A DNA stretch of 64,000 nt from Porpolomopsis calyptriformis. Taxonomy: Eukaryota; Basidiomycota; Agaricomycetes; Agaricales; Hygrophoraceae. Shown in pieces: positions 11,902 to 22,440 of the stretch. The stretch covers positions 62,001 to 126,000 of the forward strand of contig OX621176.1 in the NCBI GenBank assembly GCA_951640195.1, written 5' to 3'. A program made the translations under genes and the position numbers. The first letter of the stretch is position 1. Every line of letters begins with the position of its first letter. The notes beneath the pieces are model-generated. The model was not told the origin of the DNA and did no database searches. It saw only the letters and a program-made list of their open reading frames with translations.

Positions 11902-12568
11902 GACAGGGAATAGAGCATATGACTCGGCTTCCTCCCAATCAGCATACTGTGTCTGAACTGCGGTAGTTACCCAACGGTATGCTGTAGAAACGGTAATTGG
12001 TGAGTGGTCACTAACAGACCAGCCTGATATCGGTTAGAGCACTACTCTTCGAGGATGGAACGCCAAACTAACCCATGGCCAATCTATCCGAGGCAGTGCA
12101 CCAAATGAAGACATTGCGGTGTTGTCTCGTGGATTTTGTAGACAAGACGTGAGCAGGATCGTACATGGCGTTGGCGTTGGCGTTGTGAGAATAGAAGAAT
12201 CATGAACATCCGTCACAAATGTCGTTATCAATAAGCCTTTGCTTTCATCCCTGCGTTGGCCTTGTGTTGCCGATTCCTCTGGTTCAAAGCACCGGTCCAC
12301 ATTACCAATGGCCTGAAGCAAGCTCTTATGTAAACGAATCTGAGAGGAACGTACATGTATGGTCCTCACTTGTGAGGGAATGCACAGATGAAAAGTTCGC
12401 CGAGAAACCCACACTGGGACTGATAGTAGGTAAACTTGGCTTCTAAATGGATCGATATGATTTTAGATCTCAAGCCCAATCGTAAGTTTCGCTCATTAAC
12501 ACTTCACTTCAATTTTGCGTGTGGCTCTAATACACATCCTATTAGGATGTGCCACGGAACGTGGAAAC
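11902..12568. other. Between divergent HNH genes
   Basis: The space probably contains 5' exons of the family-1 HNH gene (minus strand, 11902-12114) and promoter sequence for the plus-strand HNH gene. No other coding region can be supported. Confidence 0.4.
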
Positions 12569-13520
12569 ATGGCTTTGTTCCACTGCCCCCGCGATCCCAG
12601 GGGAATGTCTTTTCCGTTAGGCCCTATTCCACGTCCCAATCAACCTCCTTTAGAAAGAGGTTATACAGGTACAGTAGAAGAGGGGCATTATATGTTGTAC
12701 ACATATGGTAATACTGATTTTGTCCATCTACGAACACCCACAATAGTTCCTTTTTTTTTAGAACCGACGAGCAGGATGTTTGTTCCTACCTGGCCAACAC
12801 TTATTCCCACCAACTTTAAGCGACGAATCCGCTCTGCATCGCAGACCTGTACTCCTTCTCCAAATCGGAGACCCCTTCGTGTCAGTCTGTCATTTGTCTC
12901 GTTTGCAACCTCCACTTAGTGTATGTAGGAAACCCAAACTCGTATTGACGTGCGCATGAGAGACAGGCGCTGCTTAGTCACAGGCCAAGCAGCTGTTAGG
13001 CGTGCTCGTGGAGGCAATTTCACTGGGCTTGAGGTCGCCCATATATTTCCATTAATGGCTGTCAATAATGTGATTACAGATTTCTACCACCACCTACTCA
13101 TCTCACTTTCGGACATGCAGCCAGACTGGACAAGACTCCTGTCAGCATCTGCTCAAGACGTCGCTACTCGTCAGCTCGCTGATCGCCCTCACAATGCTAT
13201 CCTTCTCCGAGCAGACGTTCACAGTCTGTTTGATGACTACCAATGGAGCATATGGGTATGTCAGTTTTATTCTGTGTTTGGTTTTATAATGCTTTTAGCA
13301 GATTGAGCAAGGTAAACCCGGGAAAATTGTTCGGTTTGAGAAGTCAGGTGCTCCCGTTCTAGACCAGTGTGAAATAGTAAATCTTAGGGCACCGAGTCTG
13401 AACGCTACTGCCCCATGTAGTTTGGAATTGCTTCAAGCGCACTTCCGCGTGGCTCTGTTGACACACGTTAGAGGTGTTGGCAAGCGAGCTGTTGCTGGCT
13501 TTAATGCTACGTTGCTTTAG
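12569..13520 (+). CDS. HNH nuclease-type protein, family 2
   Basis: The ATG at 12569 starts MALFHCPRDPRGM. Exon 1 runs through PTNFKRRIRSASQTC, and an intron of about 50 bp leads to ETQTRIDVRMRDRRCLVTG. The nuclease core is VRMRDRRCLVTGQAAV...GLEVAHIFPL...RPHNAILLRADVHSLFDDYQW, which holds the HNH arrangement (RDRRC-TG, AHI-P, N-LL-DVH--FD). A second intron (from about 13256, GTATGTCAG, to about 13302) precedes GKIVRFEKSGAPVLD and the end GFNATLL at 13520. The final exon matches the C-terminal strand region usual for this family. The frame is intact. Function unknown; such genes are numerous and variable in agaricomycetes. Confidence 0.75.
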
Positions 13521-13536
13521 GGGCTATGATACACAA

Positions 13537-13571
13537 CTAGATAAGGGCCGATCTTCGACGGCGGTGCACGT
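13537..13571 (+). repeat. 35-bp repeat shared with 62556-62590 (inverted)
   Basis: The 35 bases from CTAGATAAGGGCC to GTGCACGT are identical to the reverse complement of 62556-62590, and weaker similarity continues for about 10 bases (TTTACAATG). The other copy lies upstream of the CRN gene. This one sits 17 bp after the HNH stop codon. Confidence 0.75.
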
Positions 13572-13736
13572 CGGTTTACAATGAATTAGTGAACCAGGAT
13601 CCAAGATATGATAAGGGTCAGTGAGATGATCGTTACGGAAGAAAAAAGGTAGTACCAACCGCACTCAGAGCCCATTCATATAATACTGGTCCATCAAGCT
13701 GTCCTAAGCCCATGGCGAAGGTGAGTGACGGTCCAT

Positions 13737-15283
13737 TCAGTTAAGAAATACAGCCCTCGCGGTAAAGACAATCTTGTCTGTTGTAAATGATGGGCCAAAC
13801 CGCCACTCATCTGGGTTGTCATTGTCGTGAGGGCTGATGGCGGAGACATCTGTTTGCAGGAGCTATCAGTGATTGGACTGATGTCGAAGAAAGCACTCAC
13901 TAAGGCCATCTTCAGAGTTGGAATCACTCCAAGGCGAGTCTGTTGATTGTGTTGAGGCATTATAATCAAGATTGGATGTTGAGGTGACCCTCAAGTTACC
14001 AGGTTGTCCACACCGAGATTGGGTTTGGAGAGTGAAACCTACTTCCGCAATTAGTCTAGGAGGCACACTGATTGAAATGGAGCTACTCACCCTTCGTATC
14101 ACCAAATGGGCCAGGAGCCACGGCCTGGTTTCCACCAGTAGCTGCTCGGGCCTTCTTTGGGCCCTTGCCAGATGATCTATCCCCTTTGCCACCTTCGGTC
14201 TTTCTCTTAGAAGGAGCCCCACCGCCCCTACTCGGACCATCACCACCCCTTCTACAATCGTTCCCGCTGCCACCACTCGGGCCACTACCGCCAGGACCAT
14301 CACCACTTCCAATGTGAGCCTCCGGATATGCGTCATGACTTTGCAAATTGAGAGTGTCGCGAATGATGGAAGCCAATCGAATATCTTCACAATCAGACAA
14401 GTCATATTGAAGTCGTTCGAAGAGAGTACTGAGGATAGCACCTGCTGGGACTGGCAGCCGCCAGAAACGCTTTTCTTCGAAACCTAGCACGTTGGGCGAG
14501 AGTGGAATATAGCCTGGGTTCATGCTATCGTCGTCGACAGACAGTGGATCAAAGATGCGAGCAGCACGCATGGCAGTGGCAGAGGTGTTGGAGGGGGCGG
14601 TGACAAATTTACTGCCTCGAATGATGGACAGGTTGGGTAAATACAGTGTAGGGATTTTCCCTTTGGCTAGTCGGGTCGGATCAAGGGTTACCATCGTGAA
14701 AAGTCCCAAGTATGGGAAAATGGGTTTGGGGTTGGGCAATTCTACCCTGAGCCTGCTACGGGCATCTGACAGAAGATCCAAGACCTCATTTTTTGTAGCT
14801 TCAGCATGGCATGAAAGTCTCAAAAAGCATGGCACACCTTGTGCAGTGGTTCTTGACGTGCTTTAGGAGTATTCGTGACGTAATTTTGAAGATATTGAAG
14901 GATCGGGATTGGGAGAGAAAGGACGATGAAATTCTGGGTAAAGTAGGCTTGACAGCTTGCACACTCTGTGATATTCCGTCCATCTGCTTGAGAAAGTGAG
15001 AGCTAGAATTACTTACGAACCATCCCATTCGTCGGGGAATTCCTTTTATAATCTTCTGGTAAAATTCCGAGCCTGACTGAATTGCGAACCTGAGGGGATA
15101 GTTAGAGCCATATCAAGTTGCTGGGAAGCTACAAACGTGGCGTTCCCCAGCTGAAGCTGCATCGATAATGTGAGCGCATTGACTGGTTGTGGTGTCGGTC
15201 AAGCAAATGATACAGCGATAACCGTATGTTTGGCGAATGGCGCTCACAGCAGTCCTGGAGAATGATGCTTGAGAGTCTCCCAT
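13737..15283 (-). CDS. HNH nuclease-type protein, family 3, copy 1
   Basis: The start at 15283 gives MGDSQASFSRTAVSAIRQTYGYRCIICLTD...QCAHIID, a zinc-type HNH entry (C-x2-C followed by AHI). After short introns come LGILPEDYKRNSPTNGMV and DGRNITECASCQAYFTQNF, giving the downstream Asn and second C-x2-C pair. The rest includes FPYLGLFTMVTLDPTRL, a Gly/Ser/Arg-rich basic linker (residues roughly 230-290, GSGDGPGGSG, APSKRKTEGGKGD) and a C-terminal tail ending FTARAVFLN. The basic linker may help nuclear import or DNA contact. All junctions have GT-AG introns and the frame stays open. The copy at 18592-20138 is nearly identical. Confidence 0.75.
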
Positions 15284-15470
15284 GGTGGAATGGTGGAAGT
15301 CGACACTAAGGAAAAACATTCTCGACGTAAGGATATTTTATACATCTACGCTAGGAAAGAGTCAAGCTATTTTCGAGTTTCCGAAGTGAATGTAGTCTAG
15401 TTCAAAAGTGTACAGTGGGCGAGGGACTCTCTAATCAAGTTACCTGTTTTAATCATCGTTCAGTTTGGCA

Positions 15471-16794
15471 TCAGGCCAGGCAAGAAAGAAAACGCACAGT
15501 TGTCCTCCATTGCTGAACTTTCACTCGGCTAGCCTCCTGCTCATGCAACTGTTCCTCCTCCTCTTGCTTCTGTCTCTCTGCGGCCATTGGTTTAGGAGTA
15601 GGTCCCTTGACAAACCTGGAGAGTAGAAGGACAGCATCCATCGCGTCAAGCATTTCGTCCGACATGTCACGGTGAGCTCTCTTTATGGTTCTTTTTCTAC
15701 CGAAGCTTTTACCGGGTTCATAGTCACCATCGCGGGGGTCGTCAGTTTCACTGATTTGATCGTCATCGTCGCGAGGCTCAGGGGGCGGACGGGGAATGGA
15801 TTCATAGTGGTCCACAAAACGGGCTTCCATTAGTTGGGAAATTTCCGGCCCGGCCTTCCAGCGCCTATAGACAGCAACACCATACATGAAATCGAGGATG
15901 ATGCTGGGTAGTGAAGTACCCGTGCGAGCATCCCAATCTTGAGCTGGATTAAGGCTAAGGTCTGGTTCCAACTGCTGCAACGTGAGGCGACTGGGGGGCA
16001 TTGCATCTTGCTCGACCCTGGGGATATCGCCAGGATCCAAAGCAAAGTTAGGGGTCTAGAAACCACCCGCTTCAGAAAATGTCCGAATTTCTATCTACTG
16101 CTCACATACCTTTAGGAAGGCGACCATCCCACAGCTAAATGCAGAATGCAGATTCTTGCTCAAAAGTATCCCGTTCTCGATGGAGTTGATACTAATCTCA
16201 AGATCTGGAACGGGATGGTACAAGTGGCCCCGATCTTGAATCACTACGGCGATGTACTGGAGGGGGGAGTTAGTCAGAGGATGACATGGGACAATCTTGA
16301 GCGATACCTCGTCACCCTTGCTTCTGGGGATGATATGCGCTGCGTCACAAAGCCTACTAACTATCCCAGTAAAAACACATTGCTCGCCATCGCGAGCCAT
16401 GACATCCTGACGAAAATCGCTGCGGCGCGCCGTTTGCTCAGAAGAGGTTATTTGGTCATTTAATGCCTGGTAGTCGATGAAATGGTAATCCCCTATCGCA
16501 ACACAAAAACCAACTGTCAGTGGTGAACGACAAGCTTGAGAAACATGACGCATCACCTTGAGGAGTATAGTAATATTCTTCGGCAATGGGATCGCCGGAT
16601 ATAGTCTCGTAGTCAACGGCAGGGCCACCTGGCGTTAGAGAAAGATCTCCCCGGGACCCACAAACAGCAAATGTGATATATCGAAGCCATTTGAGATGTT
16701 TTATGGAGAGCCTCTCAATGTCAGTGGTGGGGATGGAGAGCGCGTGAACATGACCTTGGCCTTGGCCCTGGATAGACAAATGAATGTTGACCAT
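15471..16794 (-). CDS. HNH nuclease-type protein, family 4, copy 1
   Basis: Exon 1 starts MVNIHLSIQGQGQGHVH and ends in DPIAEEYYYTPQG. The next exon holds the nuclease motif RQDVMARDGEQCVFTG...CDAAHIIPRSKGDE. Then come YIAVVIQDRGHLY and ENGILLSKNLHSAFSCG, so the order is RDG-CVFTG, DAAHIIP, NGI-L---LH--F, the complete HNH pattern. The last exon (to 15471) is acidic then basic and ends with a Glu/Gln-rich helix. Introns of about 50-60 bp separate each piece. The frame is intact. It is oriented the same way as the family-3 gene, about 190 bp upstream of that gene's start. Confidence 0.75.
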
Positions 16795-16829
16795 GTTTTG
16801 GTAGTTGTAGTTGGCACTGAATGAGGTTC

Positions 16830-17095
16830 GTCGTCGTCAAATCTGCAACTCCGACTCTTATCTTCGAGCTTGCGCCTCGGTGGAGAGAAATCATCAAAGG
16901 AAAAAAAGAAAACTGAGTTCGACCACCTTTCTGCCGACTCGCTCGAGCTTTCCTAGGTGAGCAGCCTTGACTTTGGCCAGTTCTACAGGCTTACAGTCGC
17001 CTGACAGATATCCATCCCTTATACCCTGACCTTCGTCAAGCTGAGAATCAATCTCATCGAGTCAGAGAGTGTATTCGCATCATTGGCGACTCCCA
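16830..17095 (+). pseudogene. CRN N-terminal relic, copy 1
   Basis: Fragments match the CRN N-terminal domain in the same order as the gene at 60050-62362: LREIIKGKK-like residues, a piece reading SADSLELS in a shifted frame, an intron-like stretch starting after CTTTCCT, then ISIPYTLTFVKLRINLIESES. The frame is broken more than once and no NTPase follows. The duplicated copy is at 21680-21900. Confidence 0.55.
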
Positions 17096-17744
17096 TTCCT
17101 CCTTCCACTCAGGCGATCCTCGACTAATAACACCACAACCAATCAAACTTCAGGCTGATATCGAACTTATATGTTACACTCAAGCCCAGTGAGAAAGAGA
17201 GCAGTGAAATTGTCCCAAGTTAGTAGCACCATCTCTGCACCAACACTACGGGCAACGTTGGTGATGGCATGCTAGGCGGTGATCGCTTGCTGACTGTGAT
17301 TTCTAGAATGCTGCTGTAGAATGGCGCGAACGCGCAATTCAGAGTACTATCGAAGACGATGGGGAGGGGAGGTCTGGTTGTGAAGATGAAGGTGACCGCT
17401 TACTTTCCCATCAGTTGTCATTGCAATGAATACTAACTTCTAAGGCGGTTTCAGAAACAGAAGAACAAGACTTTGGCGCAGCTCATGATGGATGCTGGTC
17501 AAGAAAATGCAGAAGTGTCAGGCAATGAGGATGAGGATGATGCCGTGTAGCTTTGGGAGGCATCACAGCCCCCCAGCCCGAGTCGAGTGCGATGGCATCC
17601 AATCAAGATAGAAAAAAAGTGTATCAAGCAGTTTTAAGAGGGATCAAGCACTCTCAATCACTCTGAGGTTTTTGCTGATGACAGGAGTGCCGATTTAATC
17701 AGGCCGGGTCAGTTACCCACTTTCCTTTTTTTTTTTTTCGTTCC
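17096..17744. other. No supported gene
   Basis: Up to 17392 this is the end of the duplicated block, with eroded coding-like pieces (EWRERAIQS-like residues). From 17393 to 17740 it is single-copy, with short frames (for example one ending in NEDEDDAV at about 17550) that I cannot assign. Confidence 0.4.
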
Positions 17745-18330
17745 CACATTTGACTTTGGTAGCTCAAGCAACGCACTGGTTTGATTGCCCACCTTCTGGG
17801 TCCCTCTCCTACCCCCTTCCCGTCTTCATAACAACCTTCTTGCCAGATCTACTCCCGAATTCAGACTCACACACACACTCTCCGCACATCACGGTCTACT
17901 GCCCAAGGCACGGACCCAACGACCTTTGTCGGCCCACATGGGCGGCAGCCCGACCGATCCCCCTCGATGTGCCCGAAGCATCAAGCCTCGTCCCAGGCAC
18001 CACCTCCACCCACTGGGAACGTATCTTCTTCCCATCCCATTCATCCCCTCACTCGTCTTCCAACGCAAAATACAGACCGTCCTTGTCCCAACCACACCGC
18101 CCGATCCTGCTCCGCAAGACCTGGTCTGGCCTCCTTTCCTCCTTCCATGAGCGCCACCCGCACGAGCGCGCGCACCCGATGATGATCCTGCGGTGCGGTT
18201 TCTTCTGACGCTGAAGGAGGGTGTCGCACTGCCGCCCGGCAGGGAGTGGGTGCCAGGTGCGGGCGGTGAGAGCGGTGACGACGAGGCGGGGCGGATACCC
18301 TGTGATGAGGACAAGGTCGAGTGGCTGGTG
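17745..18330 (+). pseudogene. Methyltransferase C-terminal relic (inverted copy of 22391-23624)
   Basis: One frame follows the C-terminal half of the intact methyltransferase: ATHWFDC for AAHWFDW, then pieces matching ECPKHGPNDL-like, VPGTTSTHWERIFF (VPGTTFTHWERVFF), SQPHRPILLRKTWSGLL and SFHERHPHERAHP. It then continues in another frame through LKEGVALPPG. The N-terminal SAM-binding half and the segment after WFDW are missing, and the pieces are in different frames. Confidence 0.65.
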
Positions 18331-18475
18331 GCTATGATACCACCAGTCAGAATTGCCTCATCAGAAAGATTATCGGTATCCCATTCAAAGATTTTATAAT
18401 GGAATACTTTAAAGAAAGGGAAAATAACGAATTAGCGAAAAGGAATGCCAGGATCCAGGATATGATAAGGGTCAG
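18300..18475. repeat. Left arm of inverted flank around duplication copy 2
   Basis: Sequence from the end of the methyltransferase relic to GAATGCCAGGATCCAGG matches the reverse complement of about 22258-22440 with substitutions and small gaps. The identical core AAAAGGAATGCCAGG continues through ATCCAGGATATGA on both sides. Confidence 0.7.
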
Positions 18476-18591
18476 TGAGATGATTGTTACGGAAGAAAAA
18501 AAGGTAGTACCAACCGCACTCAGAGCCTATTCATATAATACTGGTCCATCAAGCTGTCCTAAGCCTGTGGTGAAAGTGAGGGATGGTCCAT

Positions 18592-20138
18592 TCAGTTAAG
18601 AAATACAGCCCTCGCGGTAAAGACAATCTTGTCTGTTGTAAATGATGGGCCAAACCGCCACTCATCTGGGTTGTCATTGTCGTGAGGGCTGATGGCGGAG
18701 ACACCTGTTTGCAGGAGCTATCAGTGATTGGACTGATGTCGAAGAAAGCACTCACTAAGGCCATCTTCAGAGTTGGAATCATTGCAAGGCGAGTCTGTTG
18801 ATTGTGTTGAGGCATTATAATCAAGATCGGATGTTGAGGCGACCCTCAAGTTACCAGGTTGTCCACACCGAGACTGAGTTTGGAGAGTGAAACCTACTTC
18901 CGCAATTAGTCTAGGAGGCACATTGGTTGAAATGGAGCTACTCACCCTTCGTATCACCAAATGGGCCAGGAGCCACGGCCTGGTTTCCACCAGTAGCTGC
19001 TCGGGCCTTCTTTGGGCCCTTGCCAGATGATCTATCCCCTTTGCCACCTTCGGTCTTTCTCTTAGACGGAGCCCCACCGCCCCTACTCCAACCATCACCA
19101 CCCCTTCTACTATCGTTCCCGCTGCCACCACTCGGGCCACTACCGCCAGGACCATCACCACTTCCAATGTGAGCCTCCGGATATGCGTCATGACTTTGCA
19201 AATTGAGAGTGTCGCGAATGATAGAAGCCAATCGAATATCTTCACAATCAGACAAGTCATATTGAAGTCGTTCGAAGAGAGCACCGAGGATAGCACCTGC
19301 TGGGACTGGCAGCCGCCAGAAACGCTTTTCTTCGAAACCTGGCATGTTGGGCGAGAGTGGAATATAGCCTGGGTTCATGCTATCGTCGTTGACAGACAAT
19401 GGATCAAAGATGCGAGCAGCACGCATGGCAGTGGAAGAGGTACTGGAGGGGGCGGTGACAAATTTACTGCCTCGAATGATGGACAGGTGGGGTAAATACA
19501 GTGTAGGGATTTTCCCTTTGGCTAGTCGGGTCGGATCAAGGGTTACCATCGTGAAAAGTCCCAAGTATGGGAAAATGGGTTTGGGGTCGGGCAATTCTAC
19601 CCTGAGCCCGCTACGGGCATCTGACAGAAGATCCAAGACCTCATTTTTTGTAGCTTCAGCATGGCATGAAAGTCTCAAAAAGCATGGCACACCTTGTGCA
19701 GTGGTTCTTGACGTGCTTTAGGAGTATTCGTGACGTAATTTTGAAGATATTGAAGGATCGGGATTGGGAGAGAAAGGACGATGAAATTCTGGGTAAAGTA
19801 GGCTTGACAGCTTGCACACTCTGTGATATTCCGTCCATCTGCTTGAGAAAGTGAGAGCTAGAATTACTTACGAACCATCCCATTCGTCGGGGAATTCCTT
19901 TTATAATCTTCTGGTAAAATTCCGAGCCTGACTGAATTGCGAACCTGAGGGGATAGTTAGAGCCATATCAAGTTGCTGGGAAGCTACAAACGTGGCGTTC
20001 CCCAGCTGAAGCTGCATCGATAATGTGAGCGCATTGACTGGTTGTGGTGTCGGTCAAGCAAATGATACAGCGATAACCGTATGTTTGGCGAATGGCGCTC
20101 ACAGCAGTCCTGGAGAATGATGCTTGAGAGTCTCCCAT
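18592..20138 (-). CDS. HNH nuclease-type protein, family 3, copy 2
   Basis: This is the duplicate of 13737-15283, with the same start (MGDSQASFSRTAV), the same zinc-type HNH residues (CIICLTD, QCAHIID, CASCQAYF) and the same introns and stop. Differences are single substitutions, for example in the Gly-rich linker (GGDGWSRG for GGDGPSRG) and near PNMPGFEEK. The frame is intact, so both copies could be expressed. Confidence 0.75.
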
Positions 20139-20325
20139 GGTGGAATGGTGGAAGTCGACACTAAGGAAAAACATTCTCGACGTAAGGATATTTTATACAT
20201 CTACGCTAGGAAAGAGTCAAGCTATTTTCGAGTTTCCGAAGTGAATGTAGTCTAGTTCAAAAGTGTACAGTGGGCGAGGGACTCTCTAATCAAGTTACCT
20301 GTTTTAATCATCGTTCAGTTTGGCA

Positions 20326-21648
20326 TCAGGCCAGGCAAGAAAGAAAACGCACAGTTGTCCTCCATTGCTGAACTTTCACTCGGCTAGCCTCCTGCTCATG
20401 CAACTGTTCCTCCTCCTCTTGCTTCTGTCTCTCTGCGGCCATTGGTTTAGGAGTAGGTCCCTTGACAAACCTGGAGAGTAGAAGGACAGCATCCATCGCG
20501 TCAAGCATTTCGTCCGACATGTCACGGTGAGCCCTCTTTATGGTTCTTTTTCTACCGAAGCTTTTACCGGGTTCATAGTCACCATCGCGGGGGTCATCAG
20601 TTTCACTGATTTGATCGTCATCGTCGCGAGGCTCAGGGGGGGGACGGGGAATGGATTCATAGTGGTCCACAAAACGGGCTTCCATTAGTTGGGAAATTTC
20701 CGGCCCGGCCTTCCAGCGCCTATAGACAGCAACACCATACATGAAATCGAGGATGATGCTGGGTGGTGAAGTACCCGTGCGAGCATCCCGATCTCGAACT
20801 GGATCATAGCTAAGGTCCTGTTCCAAGTGTTGCAGCGTAAGGCGACTGGGGGGCATTGCATCTTGCTCGACCCTGGGGATATCGCCAGGATCCAAAGCAA
20901 AGTTAGGGGTCTAGAAATCACCCACTTCAGAAAATGTCCGAATTTCTATCTACTGCTCACATACGTTTAGGAAGGCGACCATCCCACAGCCAAATGCAGA
21001 ATGCAGATTCTTGCTCAAAAATATCCCGTTCTCGATGGAGTCGATACTAATCTCAAGATCTGGAACGGGATGGTACAAGTGGCCCCGATCTTGAATCACT
21101 ACGGCGATGTACTGGAGGGGGGGTTAGTCAGAGGACGACATGGGACAATCTTGAGTGATACCTCGTCACCATTGCTTCTGGGGATGATGTGTGCTGCGTC
21201 ACAAATCCTACTAACCTTCCTAGTGAAAACACAGTGCTCGCCATCGCGGGCCATGACATCCCGACGAAAATCGCTGCGGCGTGCCGTTTGCTCAGAAGAG
21301 GTTATTTGGTCATTTAATGCCTGGTGGTCGATGAAATGGTAATCCCCTATAGCAACACAAAAACCAACTGTCAGTGGTGAACGACAAGCTTGAGAAACAT
21401 GATGCATCACCTTGGGGAGTATAGTAATATGCTTCGGCAATGGGATCGCCAGATATAGTCTTGTAGTCGACGGCAGGGCCACCTGGCTTTACAGAAAGAT
21501 CTCCCCGGGCCCCACAAACAGCAAATGTGATATATCGAAGCCATTTGAGATGGTTTATGGAGAGTCTCTCAATGTCAGTGGTGGGGATGGAGAGCGCGTG
21601 AACATGACCTTGGCCTTGGATAGACAAATAAATGTTGACCATGTCCAT
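20326..21648 (-). CDS. HNH nuclease-type protein, family 4, copy 2
   Basis: Duplicate of 15471-16794. The start is ambiguous among ATGs at 21672, 21648 and 21642; MVNIYLS matches the start of copy 1. The N terminus has one GQ unit fewer. The core reads RRDVMARDGEHCVFT...CDAAHIIPRSNGDE, so the HNH residues are kept, although the TG after CVF has become TR. The final exon differs mainly at its beginning (HLEQDLSYDPVRDRD). Confidence 0.7.
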
Positions 21649-21679
21649 TGTCGTCTGTGGTGCGTGGTGCATGACCCTA

Positions 21680-21900
21680 ACTTCGAACTCAACTGCTTGC
21701 GCCTTGGTGGTGAAAAGACCATCAGCTATTTGAGAGAAATCATCAAAGGAAAAAAAGACAACTGACCTTTCTGCCGACTCTCTCGAGCTTTCCTGTCTTG
21801 ACTTTGGCCAGTTCTACAGGCTTACAGTCGACTGACAGGTATCCATCCCTTATGCCCTGATCTTCATCAAGCTGAGAATCAATCTCATCGAGTCAGAGAG
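21680..21900 (+). pseudogene. CRN N-terminal relic, copy 2
   Basis: This copy is slightly better preserved: FELNCLRLGGEKTIS then YLREIIKGKKD, a stop, the shifted SADSLELS piece, and after an intron-like gap VSIPYALIFIKLRI. The order equals that of the intact CRN gene (LKLNCLCIG, LREIIMEKKK, DADSLRLSL, VSIPYSDIK). Confidence 0.6.
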
Positions 21901-22257
21901 TGTGTTCGCATCATTGGCGACTCCACTCAGGCGATCCTAACGAACACGATTACGCGACGACTACCACAACCAATCAAACTTCGGGCTGATATCGAACTTA
22001 CATGTTACATCAAGCCCAATCAAGGTGGCCTTGCGAGCCGGTGAGAACGAGAGCAGCGAAATTGTCCCAATCAAAGCCAAGTTAGTAGCACCACCTCTAC
22101 GTCCTGAGCACTAACACTACGGACAACATTGGTGATGGGATGCTAGGCGGTGGTCGTTTGCCGACTGTGATTTCTAGTATGCTGCTGTAGAGTGGCGCGA
22201 ACGTGCAATTCAGAGTACAATTGAAGACGATGGGGAGGTCTGGTTGTGAAGATGAAG

Positions 22258-22440
22258 GTCATATCCTGGATCCTGGCATTCCTTTTCGCTAGTTCGTTGT
22301 TTCTCCTTTCTTTGAATTCTATTATATTGGATGGGATACTGATAGACTAATATAATATCGTTATCTTTCTGATGAGGGGAATTCTAATACTCACCCCCTC
22401 TTAACGAGTATCATAGCCACTGGCCACTCCACCTCGACTT
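22258..22440. repeat. Right arm of inverted flank around duplication copy 2
   Basis: Reverse-complement partner of 18300-18475. It begins TCATATCCTGGATCCTGGC at the edge of copy 2 and runs into the 3' end of the intact methyltransferase gene. Confidence 0.7.

Larger units (their letters stand above)
13596..17392. repeat. Tandem segmental duplication, copy 1
   Basis: The block carries two minus-strand HNH genes and a plus-strand CRN relic. It reappears at 18449-22258 with a constant offset of 4,855 bp over most of its length. Long parts, for example about 14780-15680, look identical. The left edge is at CCAGGATCCAAGATATGATAAG, and the right edge is near AAGATGAAGGT. Confidence 0.9.
18449..22258. 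repeat. Tandem segmental duplication, copy 2
   Basis: Second copy of the block at 13596-17392, in the same orientation. It has scattered substitutions and short indels, mostly in its two outer parts. Confidence 0.9.
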
